A stretch of 64,000 bases of DNA from CAUZWH01 sp965247665 (GTDB lineage: Bacteria > Pseudomonadota > Alphaproteobacteria > SHVV01): contig CBDFHH010000005.1 in the NCBI GenBank assembly GCA_965247665.1, forward strand, positions 124,001 to 188,000, written 5' to 3'. Under the pieces are notes generated by a model, which did no database searches, was not told the DNA's origin, and worked only from the letters and a program-made list of their open reading frames with translations. Of the stretch, positions 17,890 through 27,261 are shown one piece after another. Numbering within the stretch: position 1 is the stretch's first letter; every line of letters begins with the position of its first letter. The position numbers and the translations under genes are program-made.

Positions 17890-18938
17890 CGTTCGACCAG
17901 GGGCTCGATGACCGAAGCGGCGCGCGCCACCGCGGTGGCGGGGTCGCCGCCGGCGACGTGATACAGCACGGGATAGTCGAGGCCGGCTTCGGCAAACTCC
18001 GCCAGCTTGGCGCGGCACTCGGCGTCGGTGCCGGCGACGATCAACCGGTCGACGAAATCGAGCGGGATACTTTCGGCCGCGCCGGCGACATCGCCGGCGG
18101 CAACCCGTTCGCGCACGCTGGCACGCACGGCTTGCAGCTCGTCGTCGCTGATCCCGGAATGGCGCCAGCGCAGACTACCCGGTTCGGCCGCCGAAGCAGA
18201 GTGCCCGCCCGAGAGGTAACCGACCAGGGTCGGTCGCACCGTCGCTTTGGCCCGATCGGAATCGTCGTCGACGCAGAAGGTGAGGTAGGAACGATATTCG
18301 AAGTCGCTCCAGTCGCGACCGGCGGCCGTGAGGCCAACACCGATCGGTTCGCGCGCGTAAGCCGCGAACCCGGGCGTCGCAAACATGCCGATAATCTCGC
18401 CGTCGGCCGCACGTCCGGCCAGTTCGAGCGACTTGGGGCCCATGCCGCCGAGGTGGATAGGGACGTTGGCACGCAAAGGTTCGAACACGAACCTACTGCC
18501 GGGCTCGTTCATCTCGAACATCTTGCCGTGGTAGACAACGCCCTCGCCGGCAAAGAAGCCGCGCACGATGTCGATCGTCTCCTTTAGCGACAAGGCGGGG
18601 CGCGTGTCGGCGACACCCTGACGACTGGCAGAGATCTGGCTGACGCCGAGACCGAGCATCACCCGGCCATTCGACAGCTCATCGAGCGCCGCGGTCTCCA
18701 TCGCGATCAGGCTGGGGTGGCGGGTAAACGGGCTGACGATACCGAGGCCGATCTTGATCGCCCTGGTGGCGACGGCGATGGCGGCCGCGGTGGTATAAAT
18801 GCCGCGCGCGTAGTAACGCTCACCGAGCCAAAACGAGGTGAACCCGTTCCGCTCGGCGAGCTCAGCGTAGCGCACGAGATCGTCGACGCGTTGCGCGGTC
18901 GCAAAGCCTATCTCGGCGGTCTTGAAGCGGGTGGCCAT
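17886..18938 (-). CDS. LLM-class flavin-dependent oxidoreductase (first of a tandem pair)
   Basis: 350 residues with the luciferase-like TIM-barrel layout: FTSFWLGERYYARG, then KIGLGIVSPFTRHPSLIAMETAALDELSNGRVMLGLGVSQ. F420-dependent MER-type reductases and FMN-dependent monooxygenases share this pattern, so cofactor and substrate are unresolved. It lies 16 bp downstream of a clear paralogue (SPFxRHP and SNGR motifs shared) on the same strand, implying tandem duplication. The stop codon overlaps the converging dehydrogenase stop by 4 bp. Confidence 0.85.
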   Translation of the reverse strand: MATRFKTAEIGFATAQRVDDLVRYAELAERNGFTSFWLGERYYARGIYTTAAAIAVATRAIKIGLGIVSPFTRHPSLIAMETAALDELSNGRVMLGLGVSQISASRQGVADTRPALSLKETIDIVRGFFAGEGVVYHGKMFEMNEPGSRFVFEPLRANVPIHLGGMGPKSLELAGRAADGEIIGMFATPGFAAYAREPIGVGLTAAGRDWSDFEYRSYLTFCVDDDSDRAKATVRPTLVGYLSGGHSASAAEPGSLRWRHSGISDDELQAVRASVRERVAAGDVAGAAESIPLDFVDRLIVAGTDAECRAKLAEFAEAGLDYPVLYHVAGGDPATAVARAASVIEPLVER

Positions 18939-18954
18939 CGAACCGAGCCGCTGC

Positions 18955-20001
18955 TCAGGTCAGCTTGGGAAAGATCTCATGGGCGGCCAAACGTATCGAG
19001 GCGTCGGGGTCCGGGCCCATCACCTGATAGGGCACGGCGATATCGAGCCCGCTCTCGGCGTAGGCGCGAAAGCGTTCGATGCATTCATCGGGTTCGCCGG
19101 CAACGATCAACTTGTCGATAAATGGAACCGGAATAGCCCGTTCCGCCTTGGCGCGGTCGCCCTGGCTCCAGTATTTGCCGACTTCCGCTTTGACGCTCAG
19201 CAGCTCGTCGGCGGAGACGCCGGAGTATTTCCAGCGCGGCGAATCGGCATTGGTGGCCGACGTCGAAACGCCTTCGCTGAGATAGGCCGCAAGGATGCCG
19301 CGTACTGCATCCTTGGCTCTGGCCGCATCCTTGTCGACCGAGAAGGTGATGTAGGAGCGGTATTCGAAATCGTCCCAGGAGCGGCCGGCCCGGGCCAGAC
19401 CCTCCTCGATCCGGCTACGCGCCCAACGCGCCATGCCGGGAGTCGAGAACATGCCGAGCAGCACGCCGTCGGCGATGCGTCCGGCGAGCTCGAGCGACTT
19501 CTCGCCCATCACGCCGAGATGGATCGGCACCTCCTTGCGCAGGGTGTCGAAGAACAGTGGGCTACCGGGCGGCGTCATCTCGAAGAAGCTTCCCTCATAG
19601 ACGACCTGTTCGCCGGCGATCATGCGGCGCACGATCTCGACCGCCTCCTTGAGCGAGACCGCCGGACGCGGGTTGCCGACGCCTTGGCGGGTGACCGCCA
19701 TCTGGCCGATGCCGAGCCCGATCATCAGCCGGCCGTTGGAGATCTCGTCGATCGAACCGGCCTCCATCGCGATCACCGCCGGATGGCGGGCGAATGGACT
19801 GACGATGCCGAAACCGATCTTGATCTTCGAGGTCGCTTGTGCGATCGCGGCGCAGGTAGTCATCAGGCCGCGTCCGTAATAGAGCTCCGCGATCCACACC
19901 GCACCGAGCCCCTCCTGCTCGGCGATCTGCGCCCAGCGCACCATGTCGTCGACGCGATGGCTCGACGCCAGACCGATCTCGAATGATTTGAAAACAGCCA
20001 C
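18955..20001 (-). CDS. LLM-class flavin-dependent oxidoreductase (second of a tandem pair)
   Basis: 348 residues, paralogous to its downstream neighbour: AVWIAELYYGRGLMTT, SPFARHPAVIAMEAGSIDEI and SNGRLMIGLGIGQ line up with the other copy. The start is GTG 20001, directly behind GGGGGAGG; an ATG further upstream would run into the cupin gene. It lies 20 bp after the gentisate-dioxygenase-like gene, so the three genes form an apparent operon. A role as a monooxygenase feeding ring cleavage is an inference from context only. Confidence 0.85.
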   Translation of the reverse strand: MAVFKSFEIGLASSHRVDDMVRWAQIAEQEGLGAVWIAELYYGRGLMTTCAAIAQATSKIKIGFGIVSPFARHPAVIAMEAGSIDEISNGRLMIGLGIGQMAVTRQGVGNPRPAVSLKEAVEIVRRMIAGEQVVYEGSFFEMTPPGSPLFFDTLRKEVPIHLGVMGEKSLELAGRIADGVLLGMFSTPGMARWARSRIEEGLARAGRSWDDFEYRSYITFSVDKDAARAKDAVRGILAAYLSEGVSTSATNADSPRWKYSGVSADELLSVKAEVGKYWSQGDRAKAERAIPVPFIDKLIVAGEPDECIERFRAYAESGLDIAVPYQVMGPDPDASIRLAAHEIFPKLT

Positions 20002-20021
20002 GTTCCTCCCCCTTGCCAAAT

Positions 20022-21161
20022 CTATGCCGGCCAAGCCAACTCGACGATTTCGCCATCGCCGTGCCGACCCTGTTCGCGATAGAGCCCAAGTTTGCGCATC
20101 GTCGCCTCGTCGCTGACGGAGAAGAGAACCGCATCCTCGGCCGCGTCCGCGAGGTGGGCGTGCCAAGTCCAGCCCGGCACGACGAAAACGTCGTTGCGCC
20201 GCCAGCTTAGGATTTGGTCGCCAACCGTGGTCTGGCCGGCGCCCTCGACCACGCAATAGACGGTGCTCGAGGTGTGGCGGTGTGCCGCGCTCGCTTCGCC
20301 CTTGCGCAGCAACTGCATGTGAAACGACATGGTCGGCATCGCCGGCGCGCCGTTGACCGGGTTGACGTATTCCATGATCACGCCGTCATAGGGACTCGCA
20401 TCGTAGTCGCGCAGACCTTCAAGCGTGTTGCGGGTTTCCGCGTAGCGGTAGACGAACATCGGCGACGCGTCGCGGTCGCGGGCGCGCTCATGCGGCGTGA
20501 ACTTCGGCACCATGCCGCCGGTGGCGTAGAGATTTTGCGAGTGTTCGAGCGGTTCGCGAATCGACTGCAGACGTTTCGGTACGGGTTGAGCGGAGTTGGA
20601 GCCGGGCTCAAGCTCGGTATAGCCGAGCTCGTAAAACGTACCGCCGAGGGCCAGGCACAGCGGGTCGTTGACGACGTCGAGGAACACGATCTGGTCATCG
20701 CTCTCGTTGCCGAAATCGTGCCAGGTGCCGTTCGGCGTGAGCACAAGATCGCCGCGGCCCAAGGTGCATTTTTCGCCCTGCACGGTGGAGAAGCCGCCGA
20801 CGCCTTCGAGACCAAGGCGGCTGGCACTCGGCGTGTGGCGATGGACCGGTGCGGTTTCGCCGGGATTGTAGAGCGAGCAAGCGCCGTCGAGGGTCGGCGT
20901 CATGAACGGTTTGGGATGGAGGCCGGGATTGGAAAACATGAAGGAGCGGCGGAAGGCCTCGTCGGGATCGACGACGTTGGCCGCGCGCAACAGCATCGGG
21001 TAGTAATCGTCCCAGGCCCAGACATGCGGCACAGCCGTGCGCAGCGGCTCCGACAGCTCAAACGACGGGCGTTGCTCGCCGAATTCGAGGAGATAGAGCG
21101 CGTTGGAATCCTTACGCAGCGTCGCTACATCATCGCATCCCGTTTCCGCTGGCGTGGTCAT
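20022..21161 (-). CDS. Gentisate 1,2-dioxygenase-like double-cupin protein
   Basis: 379 residues with two cupin halves. The N-terminal half has the iron-ligand pattern APVHRHTPSASRLGLEGVGG and LTPNGTWHDFGNE. The C-terminal half has SAAHRHTSSTVYCVVEGAG and VVPGWTWHAHL. This arrangement is that of gentisate and 1-hydroxy-2-naphthoate dioxygenases, Fe(II) enzymes cleaving aromatic rings. It heads the operon with two flavin monooxygenase-like genes and is divergent from two MFS carriers, which suggests uptake and breakdown of an aromatic acid. Confidence 0.88.
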   Translation of the reverse strand: MTTPAETGCDDVATLRKDSNALYLLEFGEQRPSFELSEPLRTAVPHVWAWDDYYPMLLRAANVVDPDEAFRRSFMFSNPGLHPKPFMTPTLDGACSLYNPGETAPVHRHTPSASRLGLEGVGGFSTVQGEKCTLGRGDLVLTPNGTWHDFGNESDDQIVFLDVVNDPLCLALGGTFYELGYTELEPGSNSAQPVPKRLQSIREPLEHSQNLYATGGMVPKFTPHERARDRDASPMFVYRYAETRNTLEGLRDYDASPYDGVIMEYVNPVNGAPAMPTMSFHMQLLRKGEASAAHRHTSSTVYCVVEGAGQTTVGDQILSWRRNDVFVVPGWTWHAHLADAAEDAVLFSVSDEATMRKLGLYREQGRHGDGEIVELAWPA

Positions 21162-21235
21162 GGCCGGCCTCTCTCGCGTAGACTGCCGGCTAGGTTAACG
21201 AAACCTTCCGCTTAGATCATCACTACGCTTTCCCC

Positions 21236-22459
21236 ATGACCGCCGCCGATCCGCCTACGATCGAACGCACCCGCTGGGACGTCATCATTCTGACCACCGC
21301 AGCCGGCCTGCTGTCGGCATTTCAGATCGGCAAGATTCCGGCGGCGTTGCCCGATTTGCGCAGCGAGCTGCTCATCGGCTTCGTCGCGGCCGGCTGGATC
21401 GCGTCGATCCTGAGCGTGACGTCGGCGCTATTCGGCGTGACCGCGGGCCTGCTCAGCGACCGGTTCGGCCACCGACGCCTGCTGCTTGTCAATCTCGGCA
21501 TCATGGCGATCGGCAGCACGATGGGCGGCATCGCCGCGGATACCTTCTGGCTGCTGGTGTCGCGCATCCTGGAGGGGGTAGCGTTCCTCGGTCTCATGGT
21601 GAGCGTACCCTCGCTGATGTTGCAGGCGGTCACCGCGCGACAGCAATCCTTCGTGCTTAGCGTGTGGAGCGCACGTATGCCGGTAGGCATGGCGATCATG
21701 ATCGTGCTGTCGCCGGCCCTGCTGATCGAAATCGGCTGGCGCGGCATCTGGTTCGTCAATGCCGGGCTCAGCTTGTTGCTGCTGGTGGCGATCGCCGCTC
21801 GTACCGGCGGGTTGCCGCCGTTGGTTCGGCGTACCAGCGCGAATCTGGGTCGCGACCTCAAGCTCGCCCTCACCCGCCCGGGGCCCTGGCTTCTCGCCGC
21901 CTGCTTCATGGCCTATGCCGCGATCTGGATGGCGGTAATGACCTGGCTGCCGACCTTCCTGATCGAGGCGGTGGGGTATTCGCTGGCGACGGCGGCCGCG
22001 CTGAGCGCGCTGATCGTTGTCTGCAACGCGCCGAGCAATATCCTGGCCGGATGGCTGTCCCAGCGCGGCGTCGACACCTGGCCGATGGTCGCCTTTCCGG
22101 CGCTGATCATGGGAGCGCTCGGTTATCTCCTGTTCTCGGACCTGGTGTCCGATGGGGCCAGGGTGCCGATCGCGATGGGCATGTCGTTTGCCGGCGGCTT
22201 CCTGCCCGGCGCGGTGATCGTCGCGGTGCCGCGCCACTCGCCTTCGCCGGCTCAGGTCGGCGCGGTTAACGGCATCATCATGCAGGGTTCGAACATCGGC
22301 CAACTCATCGGACCGCCGGTTCTCGCCCTCGCCGTGACCCGATCGGGCGGCTGGGACAACTCGGGATGGCTGGTGCTGTCGATCGGCCTGTTCGGCGCGG
22401 GCATGGCGTTCGCCGTACGTTTGATAGAGGGACATAATGAGCGCACACAACCCACCTGA
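21236..22459 (+). CDS. MFS transporter (first of a tandem pair)
   Basis: 407 residues, about 12 hydrophobic helices. The MFS loop motif between TM2 and TM3 reads GLLSDRFGHRRLL, and the N-terminus is TRWDVIILTTAAGLLSAFQ. Substrate class is unknown; divergence from the gentisate dioxygenase operon (75-bp gap) hints at an organic acid. Its 3' end overlaps the next gene by 23 bp, so the pair is translationally coupled. The second gene is a clear paralogue. Confidence 0.87.
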   Translation: MTAADPPTIERTRWDVIILTTAAGLLSAFQIGKIPAALPDLRSELLIGFVAAGWIASILSVTSALFGVTAGLLSDRFGHRRLLLVNLGIMAIGSTMGGIAADTFWLLVSRILEGVAFLGLMVSVPSLMLQAVTARQQSFVLSVWSARMPVGMAIMIVLSPALLIEIGWRGIWFVNAGLSLLLLVAIAARTGGLPPLVRRTSANLGRDLKLALTRPGPWLLAACFMAYAAIWMAVMTWLPTFLIEAVGYSLATAAALSALIVVCNAPSNILAGWLSQRGVDTWPMVAFPALIMGALGYLLFSDLVSDGARVPIAMGMSFAGGFLPGAVIVAVPRHSPSPAQVGAVNGIIMQGSNIGQLIGPPVLALAVTRSGGWDNSGWLVLSIGLFGAGMAFAVRLIEGHNERTQPT

Positions 22460-23657
22460 CACCAGCGGCAGAACCCGTTGGGACGTTACGCTGCTGGCGA
22501 TCCTGTCGGGGGTGATCGCCGCCACCCAGATCGGCAAGGTGCCGCCGGCAATGCCGGTGTTCGCAACCGAGTTCGCGGTGGGCATGGTGGCGCTGGGCTG
22601 GATCGCGTCGATCTTCAACGCCACCGGCGCGATCCTGGGGCTGCCGTTCGGCGCCCTGAGCGACGGTTTCGGCCACCGACGGGTGCTGATCATCAGCCTG
22701 TGGACGATCGCCGCCGGCAGCTTGCTCGGCGCGCTAACCGACAACTACACGCTGCTGTTCCTGACCCGCGTGATCGAGGGTATCGGCTATCTCGGCATTA
22801 TCGTCGCCGCACCTTCGCTGGTCGTCGAAGCGACCAATCCGCGCGACTTCGGTTTGGCGCTCGGCTTGTGGAGCTCGTTCCTGCCGTTCGGCTTCGCGCT
22901 GATGATGGTGATCTCGCCCTGGTTCCTCGACACCGTCGGCTGGCAGGGTCTGTGGCTGTTCAACGCCGCGCTGCTGGCAGCCTTCGCGACGGCGTTCATG
23001 ATCGGTACCCGCGATCTCTCAACCTTACCGAATCGCCGGCAGGAGCCGCCGACGTTGCGACTCGGTCAGGCGTTCGGCGTGGCGAGGCTGGCCGGCCCCT
23101 GGCTGCTGGTGCTGGCGCTGGTCGCCTACACGCTGCAGTGGTTCGGGCTCAATGCGTGGATGCCGACATTCTTCGAGAGCAGCTTGGGCTACACGTTGGG
23201 CGGGGCGGCGCTGCTCAGCGCGCTGGTGGTGTTCGTCAACGGGCCGGGCGCGGTGTTCGGAAGTTGGCTGCTTCATATCGGCTGGGCCAATTGGCTGCTC
23301 ACGGTGATCGGCTGCGCCAGCATGGGGATGATCGGCTTCGCGGTGTTCAGCGATTTCGTTACCGATAGCGCGAAATTCTGGCTGGCCCTGGCGTTTTCGT
23401 TCCTCGGCGGGCTGCTGCCCCCGGCGGTGATTTCGCTGGTGCCGGGCGTGTCGCCTTCGCGCTCGCATATTGGCGCGGTCAACGGATTCGTCATGCAGGG
23501 AAACAATTTCGGTTACATGATGGGTGCGCCGATCTTTGCCTTTGCCATCGAACGGACGGGAACCTGGCAAGCGGCCGGCTGGTTGCTGCTGGCGTTGGGC
23601 GTGTTCGGCGTCGCTGTGGGTTTGGTCTACCGCCGCCACGCAGCACGCACGGCGTAA
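22437..23657 (+). CDS. MFS transporter (second of a tandem pair)
   Basis: 406 residues, paralogous to the preceding carrier: TRWDVTLLAILSGVIAATQIGKVPPA matches its N-terminus in part, and the TM2-3 loop is ALSDGFGHRRVL. Twelve hydrophobic segments are evident. The start is ATG 22437 inside the end of the upstream gene. The two may transport related compounds or act together; neither can be proved here. Confidence 0.87.
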   Translation: MSAHNPPDTSGRTRWDVTLLAILSGVIAATQIGKVPPAMPVFATEFAVGMVALGWIASIFNATGAILGLPFGALSDGFGHRRVLIISLWTIAAGSLLGALTDNYTLLFLTRVIEGIGYLGIIVAAPSLVVEATNPRDFGLALGLWSSFLPFGFALMMVISPWFLDTVGWQGLWLFNAALLAAFATAFMIGTRDLSTLPNRRQEPPTLRLGQAFGVARLAGPWLLVLALVAYTLQWFGLNAWMPTFFESSLGYTLGGAALLSALVVFVNGPGAVFGSWLLHIGWANWLLTVIGCASMGMIGFAVFSDFVTDSAKFWLALAFSFLGGLLPPAVISLVPGVSPSRSHIGAVNGFVMQGNNFGYMMGAPIFAFAIERTGTWQAAGWLLLALGVFGVAVGLVYRRHAARTA

Positions 23658-23664
23658 CCCGAGG

Positions 23665-24687
23665 TCAAGCGGCAAGCGCGCTGAGCGGGTCGGCGTAGGC
23701 GAGGTTGTGGCTGGCGGCGCCGGCGTCGCAGGTGACCCCCCCCCTGCAGACGTCGAGTCCGTTGCGCAGATGGAGATCGTCACGCATTGCCTGCCCGTAG
23801 CCCTTGTCGGCGAGGGCGAGGACAAACGGCGGCGTCGCGTTATTAAGCCCCTGGGTCGAGGTGCCGGCAAGAGCTCCAGGCATGTTGGTGACGCAATAGT
23901 GGACCCCCTCGTCAACCGCGTAGGTCGGGTCGGCGTGGCTGGTCGGGCGGCTGGTTTCGCAGCAACCGCCCGAGTTAATCGATACGTCGACGATCATCGA
24001 GCCGTGCTTCATTTCGCGGACCATGTCGCGGGTCACGAGGCGGGGCGCCGCGCCGCCGGGAGCCAGCACCGCGACGACGTCGAGATCGGCGTTGAGCACC
24101 TGCTCTTCGATCGAATCGACGGTCGCGAAGATCGTGTTGAGGGAAGATCGTGTTGAGGGAAGATCGTGTTGAGGATCGGGCCGAACTGCGGGTCAAGGTC
24201 GTAGAGGCGCGGCGGCGACTTGTCGATCACCGTGACGCTGGCCTCCAGTCCCATGGCCATTCGCGCCACGTTGGGACCGACGATTCCACCGCCGAGCACC
24301 ACGACGCGCGCGGCCGGCACGCCGGATACGGTCTCATAGGCAATCGCGATGTCGCCGGCCGCCATCAAGGCACGGGTTTGATCAGAGGCTAGGCGCGAGG
24401 TGAAGATAGGTGAACAGAATCTGACCCTCACGCATCAGCGGGTACTCGGCCGCTTGCGGTTCCTTCACCTTGACGAGAATTTCGGCCCGCGCCCAGATCT
24501 CGGCCGCGATCTCGACGATCTCGGCGCCGGCGCGCCGGTAGTCGTCGTCGGTGAAACCGCTGGCGTTCGCCATCCCCTATTCGACGACCACCGAATGCCC
24601 GTGATGGGCGATCTCGCGCACGCTGGTCGGCGCCATGCCGACCCGATGCTCCTGGCCCTTGATCTCCTTGGGGACGCCGACGAGCAT
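23665..24687 (-). pseudogene. ald: Alanine dehydrogenase, decayed
   Basis: Recognisable Ald segments occur in order on the minus strand. They are an N-terminus MLVGVPKEIKGQEHRVG from ATG 24687, FTDDDYRRAGAEI, the NAD fold VVVLGGGIVGPNVARMAMG, and a C-terminal part with HADPTYAVDEGVHYCVTNMP. Three lesions break it. TAG at 24577-24579 is an in-frame stop (codon 37). A 1-nt shift near 24385 follows TYLHLAP. A 16-bp unit present three times at 24127-24174 adds 32 bp and shifts frame. It sits 10 bp downstream of an omega-transaminase gene. Confidence 0.85.
24127..24174. repeat. Three tandem copies of a 16-bp unit inside ald
   Basis: The unit GAAGATCGTGTTGAGG occurs at 24127, 24143 and 24159 without mismatch. 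The intact gene needs only one copy (encoding part of LNTIF), so the two extra copies are a recent slippage or duplication that shifts the frame. Identical units imply the event is young. Confidence 0.9.
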
Positions 24688-24697
24688 CGCCCCTGAC

Positions 24698-26041
24698 CTA
24701 GTCGATGGTTTTCAGGACATCGCGGATGGTTTCGACAATGCGGTCGATCTGCGCCCGTTCGACGATCAGCGGCGGCGACAGCGCAATAATATCGCCGGTC
24801 GTGCGTACGAGAATGCCGCGATCATAGAGTTCGAGAAAAGCGTCGAAGGCCCGCGCCGTCGGTCGTCCCTCACGCGGTTCGAGTTCGATTCCCGCCACCA
24901 TGCCGATACTACGCAGATCGATGACATTGGCTGCGTCCTTCAAGCCGTGGACGGCGTCCTCGAAATAGCTCGACAGCGACGCGGCGCGTTCGAACAGGCC
25001 CTCGTCGCGGTAGATGTCGAGCGTGGCGAGGCCGGCGGCACATGCCAACGGATGACCGGAATAGGTGTAGCCGTGAAAAAATTCGATCGTGCTGTCGCCG
25101 ACCGCGGCATGCATGAACGCGTCGTAGACATGCTTGCGGGCGATCACCGCCCCCATCGGCACGGTGCCGTTGGTGATGCCCTTGGCACAGGCGATCATGT
25201 CCGGCATGACGCCGAATTTCTCGGCCGCGAAGCTGGCGCCGAGGCGCCCGAATCCGGTGATGACTTCGTCGAAAATCAGCAGGATGCCATGCCTATCGCA
25301 AATCTCGCGCAAGCGGTCGAGGTACCCCATGGGCGGCACCAATACGCCGGTCGAACCGGCCATCGGTTCGACGATCACCGCGGCGATGGTTTCGGCGCCA
25401 TGCAGTGCGACCACCCGCTCGAGATCGTCGGCGAGGTGCCGCCCCCATCCGGGCTGGCCGCGGCTAAACGCGTTCTCAACGAGATTGTGGGTATGGCAGA
25501 TATGGTCGGCACCGTTGAGGAGCGGCCCGAACGATTTGCGATTGACGGCGATGCCCCCCACCGAGAGGCCGCCGAAACCGACGCCGTGATAGCCGCGTTC
25601 GCGGCCGATCAAGCGGAAGCGCCCGCCCTGACCGTTAGCGTTGTGGTAAGCGATCGCGATCTTGAGCGCGGTATCGACCGCCTCGGAGCCGGAATTGACG
25701 AAGAACACATGGTCCATGTCACCCGGCGCGAGCGTGGACACCCGCGAGGCCAGTTCGAACGCGGCCGGGTGGCCCATCTGGAACGCCGGCGCATAGTCCA
25801 TCGTTGCGACCTGCGCTTGGACGGCTTCGACGATCTCCTTGCGGCAATGGCCGGCATTGACGCACCACAGACCAGCCGCCGCGTCGAGAATCTCGCGGCC
25901 CTCGCGCGTCTTGTAGAACATGCCCTCGGCGGCGACGAAGAGGCGCGGCGCCGACTTGAATTGGCGGTTCGCCGTGAACGGCATCCAGTACGCTTCGAGG
26001 TTGTTGGGCGAGATATCCGCCAGGCTTGCGGCGACGTTCAT
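24698..26041 (-). CDS. Class III omega-aminotransferase (beta-alanine--pyruvate type)
   Basis: 447 residues of PLP fold type I. Landmarks are AYWMPFTANRQFK at the N-terminus, FFVNSGSEAVDTALK (PLP phosphate loop), RGYHGVGFGGLSVGG, IFDEVITGFGRLG (cofactor aspartate) and the Schiff-base lysine in DMIACAKGITNG. This pattern is that of beta-alanine/omega-amino acid:pyruvate transaminases, which release L-alanine. The downstream alanine dehydrogenase that could recycle alanine is decayed. ATG 26041 is the start, divergent from the kinase-like gene. Confidence 0.9.
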   Translation of the reverse strand: MNVAASLADISPNNLEAYWMPFTANRQFKSAPRLFVAAEGMFYKTREGREILDAAAGLWCVNAGHCRKEIVEAVQAQVATMDYAPAFQMGHPAAFELASRVSTLAPGDMDHVFFVNSGSEAVDTALKIAIAYHNANGQGGRFRLIGRERGYHGVGFGGLSVGGIAVNRKSFGPLLNGADHICHTHNLVENAFSRGQPGWGRHLADDLERVVALHGAETIAAVIVEPMAGSTGVLVPPMGYLDRLREICDRHGILLIFDEVITGFGRLGASFAAEKFGVMPDMIACAKGITNGTVPMGAVIARKHVYDAFMHAAVGDSTIEFFHGYTYSGHPLACAAGLATLDIYRDEGLFERAASLSSYFEDAVHGLKDAANVIDLRSIGMVAGIELEPREGRPTARAFDAFLELYDRGILVRTTGDIIALSPPLIVERAQIDRIVETIRDVLKTID

Positions 26042-26223
26042 GTCAGGTTCCTTTCGGATTGATCGCGACCAAAAGGCTAGCAGATATCATTCGGCTTCGT
26101 GAGTCACGAAGCCGCAAATCCTCGGCACCTCGCCTTGCCGACCTGCGCTCGCAATCGCAGCTCTTGAAATCGCCCCCCTGGACCGATAAGTCGGGCGCGG
26201 ACACGACCACGTCGGAGGAGGCG

Positions 26224-27258
26224 ATTCCGGTTTCCACTCAACCCAGCGCGCCCGATCCGCAAAGCCGCGACGAACTCGAAGCAGCGCTCCAGCGTATGGG
26301 TTTGGCGCGTGCCGGCGAGCGCCTTATCTTCGAGCGGCTGTCTGGTGGCGTGTCGTCGGACATATGGCGGATCGAGCTGGAGCGCGGGCCCGTGTGCATT
26401 AAGCGATCGCTCGCCAAGCTGCGGGTGGCGGCGGACTGGTATGCGCCGGTTGAACGCGGCAACTACGAACGCCGCTGGATCGAGACCGTCGCAGCGATCG
26501 CGCCCGACGCGGTGCCAACGGTCCTGGGGCACGACGACGATGCCTGCCTGTTCGTCATGGAGTATTTCGACCCCGATTGCTACCCGGTGTGGAAGCATCT
26601 GTTGCGTGACGGTGCCGCCGTAACAGATACCGCCGCTGTCGTTGGCCGCCTGCTCGCCCGCATACACGCAGCGACTGCCAACGACGCCAACATCGCCGCG
26701 AACTTCGACACGACCTACATTTTTCATCCGATTCGTCTCGAGCCCTATCTCGAGGCGACCGCACGCGCGCACCCCGACCTGCAGGCCGCGTTCGCAACGT
26801 TGGTTGCCACCACGCAGGCCAATCGCAAAGCGCTGGTCCACGGCGACGTCAGCCCCAAGAACATATTGGTGGGGCCTGATGGGCCCGTGTTTCTTGACGC
26901 CGAGGGCGCGTGGTACGGCGACCCGGCCTTCGACGCGGCGTTCTGCCTCAACCATTTGATGCTTAAATGCGTCTGGAATCCGGGCACGACGACCGGCTTT
27001 CGAGCCTGCTTCGAGGCCTTGGCCGAGAGTTATCTCGGCGGCTGCGACTGGGAGCCGCGCGACGCCATTGAAGCGCGAATCGCTCGTTTGCTGCCCGGTC
27101 TGTTCCTCGCCCGCGTCGATGGTAAATCGCCCGCGGAATACATTACGGACGAAACGGACAAGAACAAAATCCGGTGCACGGCGCGCGCACTGCTCGAGGC
27201 ACCGGTCGACCGACTGGCCGATGTGTGGTCCGCTTGGGCGGCCAAACTCGGGAGCTAA
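26224..27258 (+). CDS. Aminoglycoside-phosphotransferase-fold kinase of unknown substrate
   Basis: About 340 residues. The kinase core shows a glycine loop ERLSGGVSSDIWRIE, lysine in VCIKRSLAKL, the catalytic loop ALVHGDVSPKNILVG and the metal aspartate in VFLDAEGAWYGDPAFDAA. The APH fold covers antibiotic, choline and sugar kinases. The start is unresolved. An in-frame ATT at 26224 sits 6 bp behind GGAGGAGG; TTG 26164 and ATG 26296 are alternatives, the last probably too short. It ends 3 bp before an enolase-like gene, so a shared pathway is likely. Confidence 0.8.
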   Translation: MPVSTQPSAPDPQSRDELEAALQRMGLARAGERLIFERLSGGVSSDIWRIELERGPVCIKRSLAKLRVAADWYAPVERGNYERRWIETVAAIAPDAVPTVLGHDDDACLFVMEYFDPDCYPVWKHLLRDGAAVTDTAAVVGRLLARIHAATANDANIAANFDTTYIFHPIRLEPYLEATARAHPDLQAAFATLVATTQANRKALVHGDVSPKNILVGPDGPVFLDAEGAWYGDPAFDAAFCLNHLMLKCVWNPGTTTGFRACFEALAESYLGGCDWEPRDAIEARIARLLPGLFLARVDGKSPAEYITDETDKNKIRCTARALLEAPVDRLADVWSAWAAKLGS

Positions 27259-27261
27259 GTG

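Noticed and set aside
24635..26062. 475-codon plus-strand frame opposite the aminotransferase
   Set aside because: Mirror of the aminotransferase codons; the real gene has PLP motifs on the other strand.
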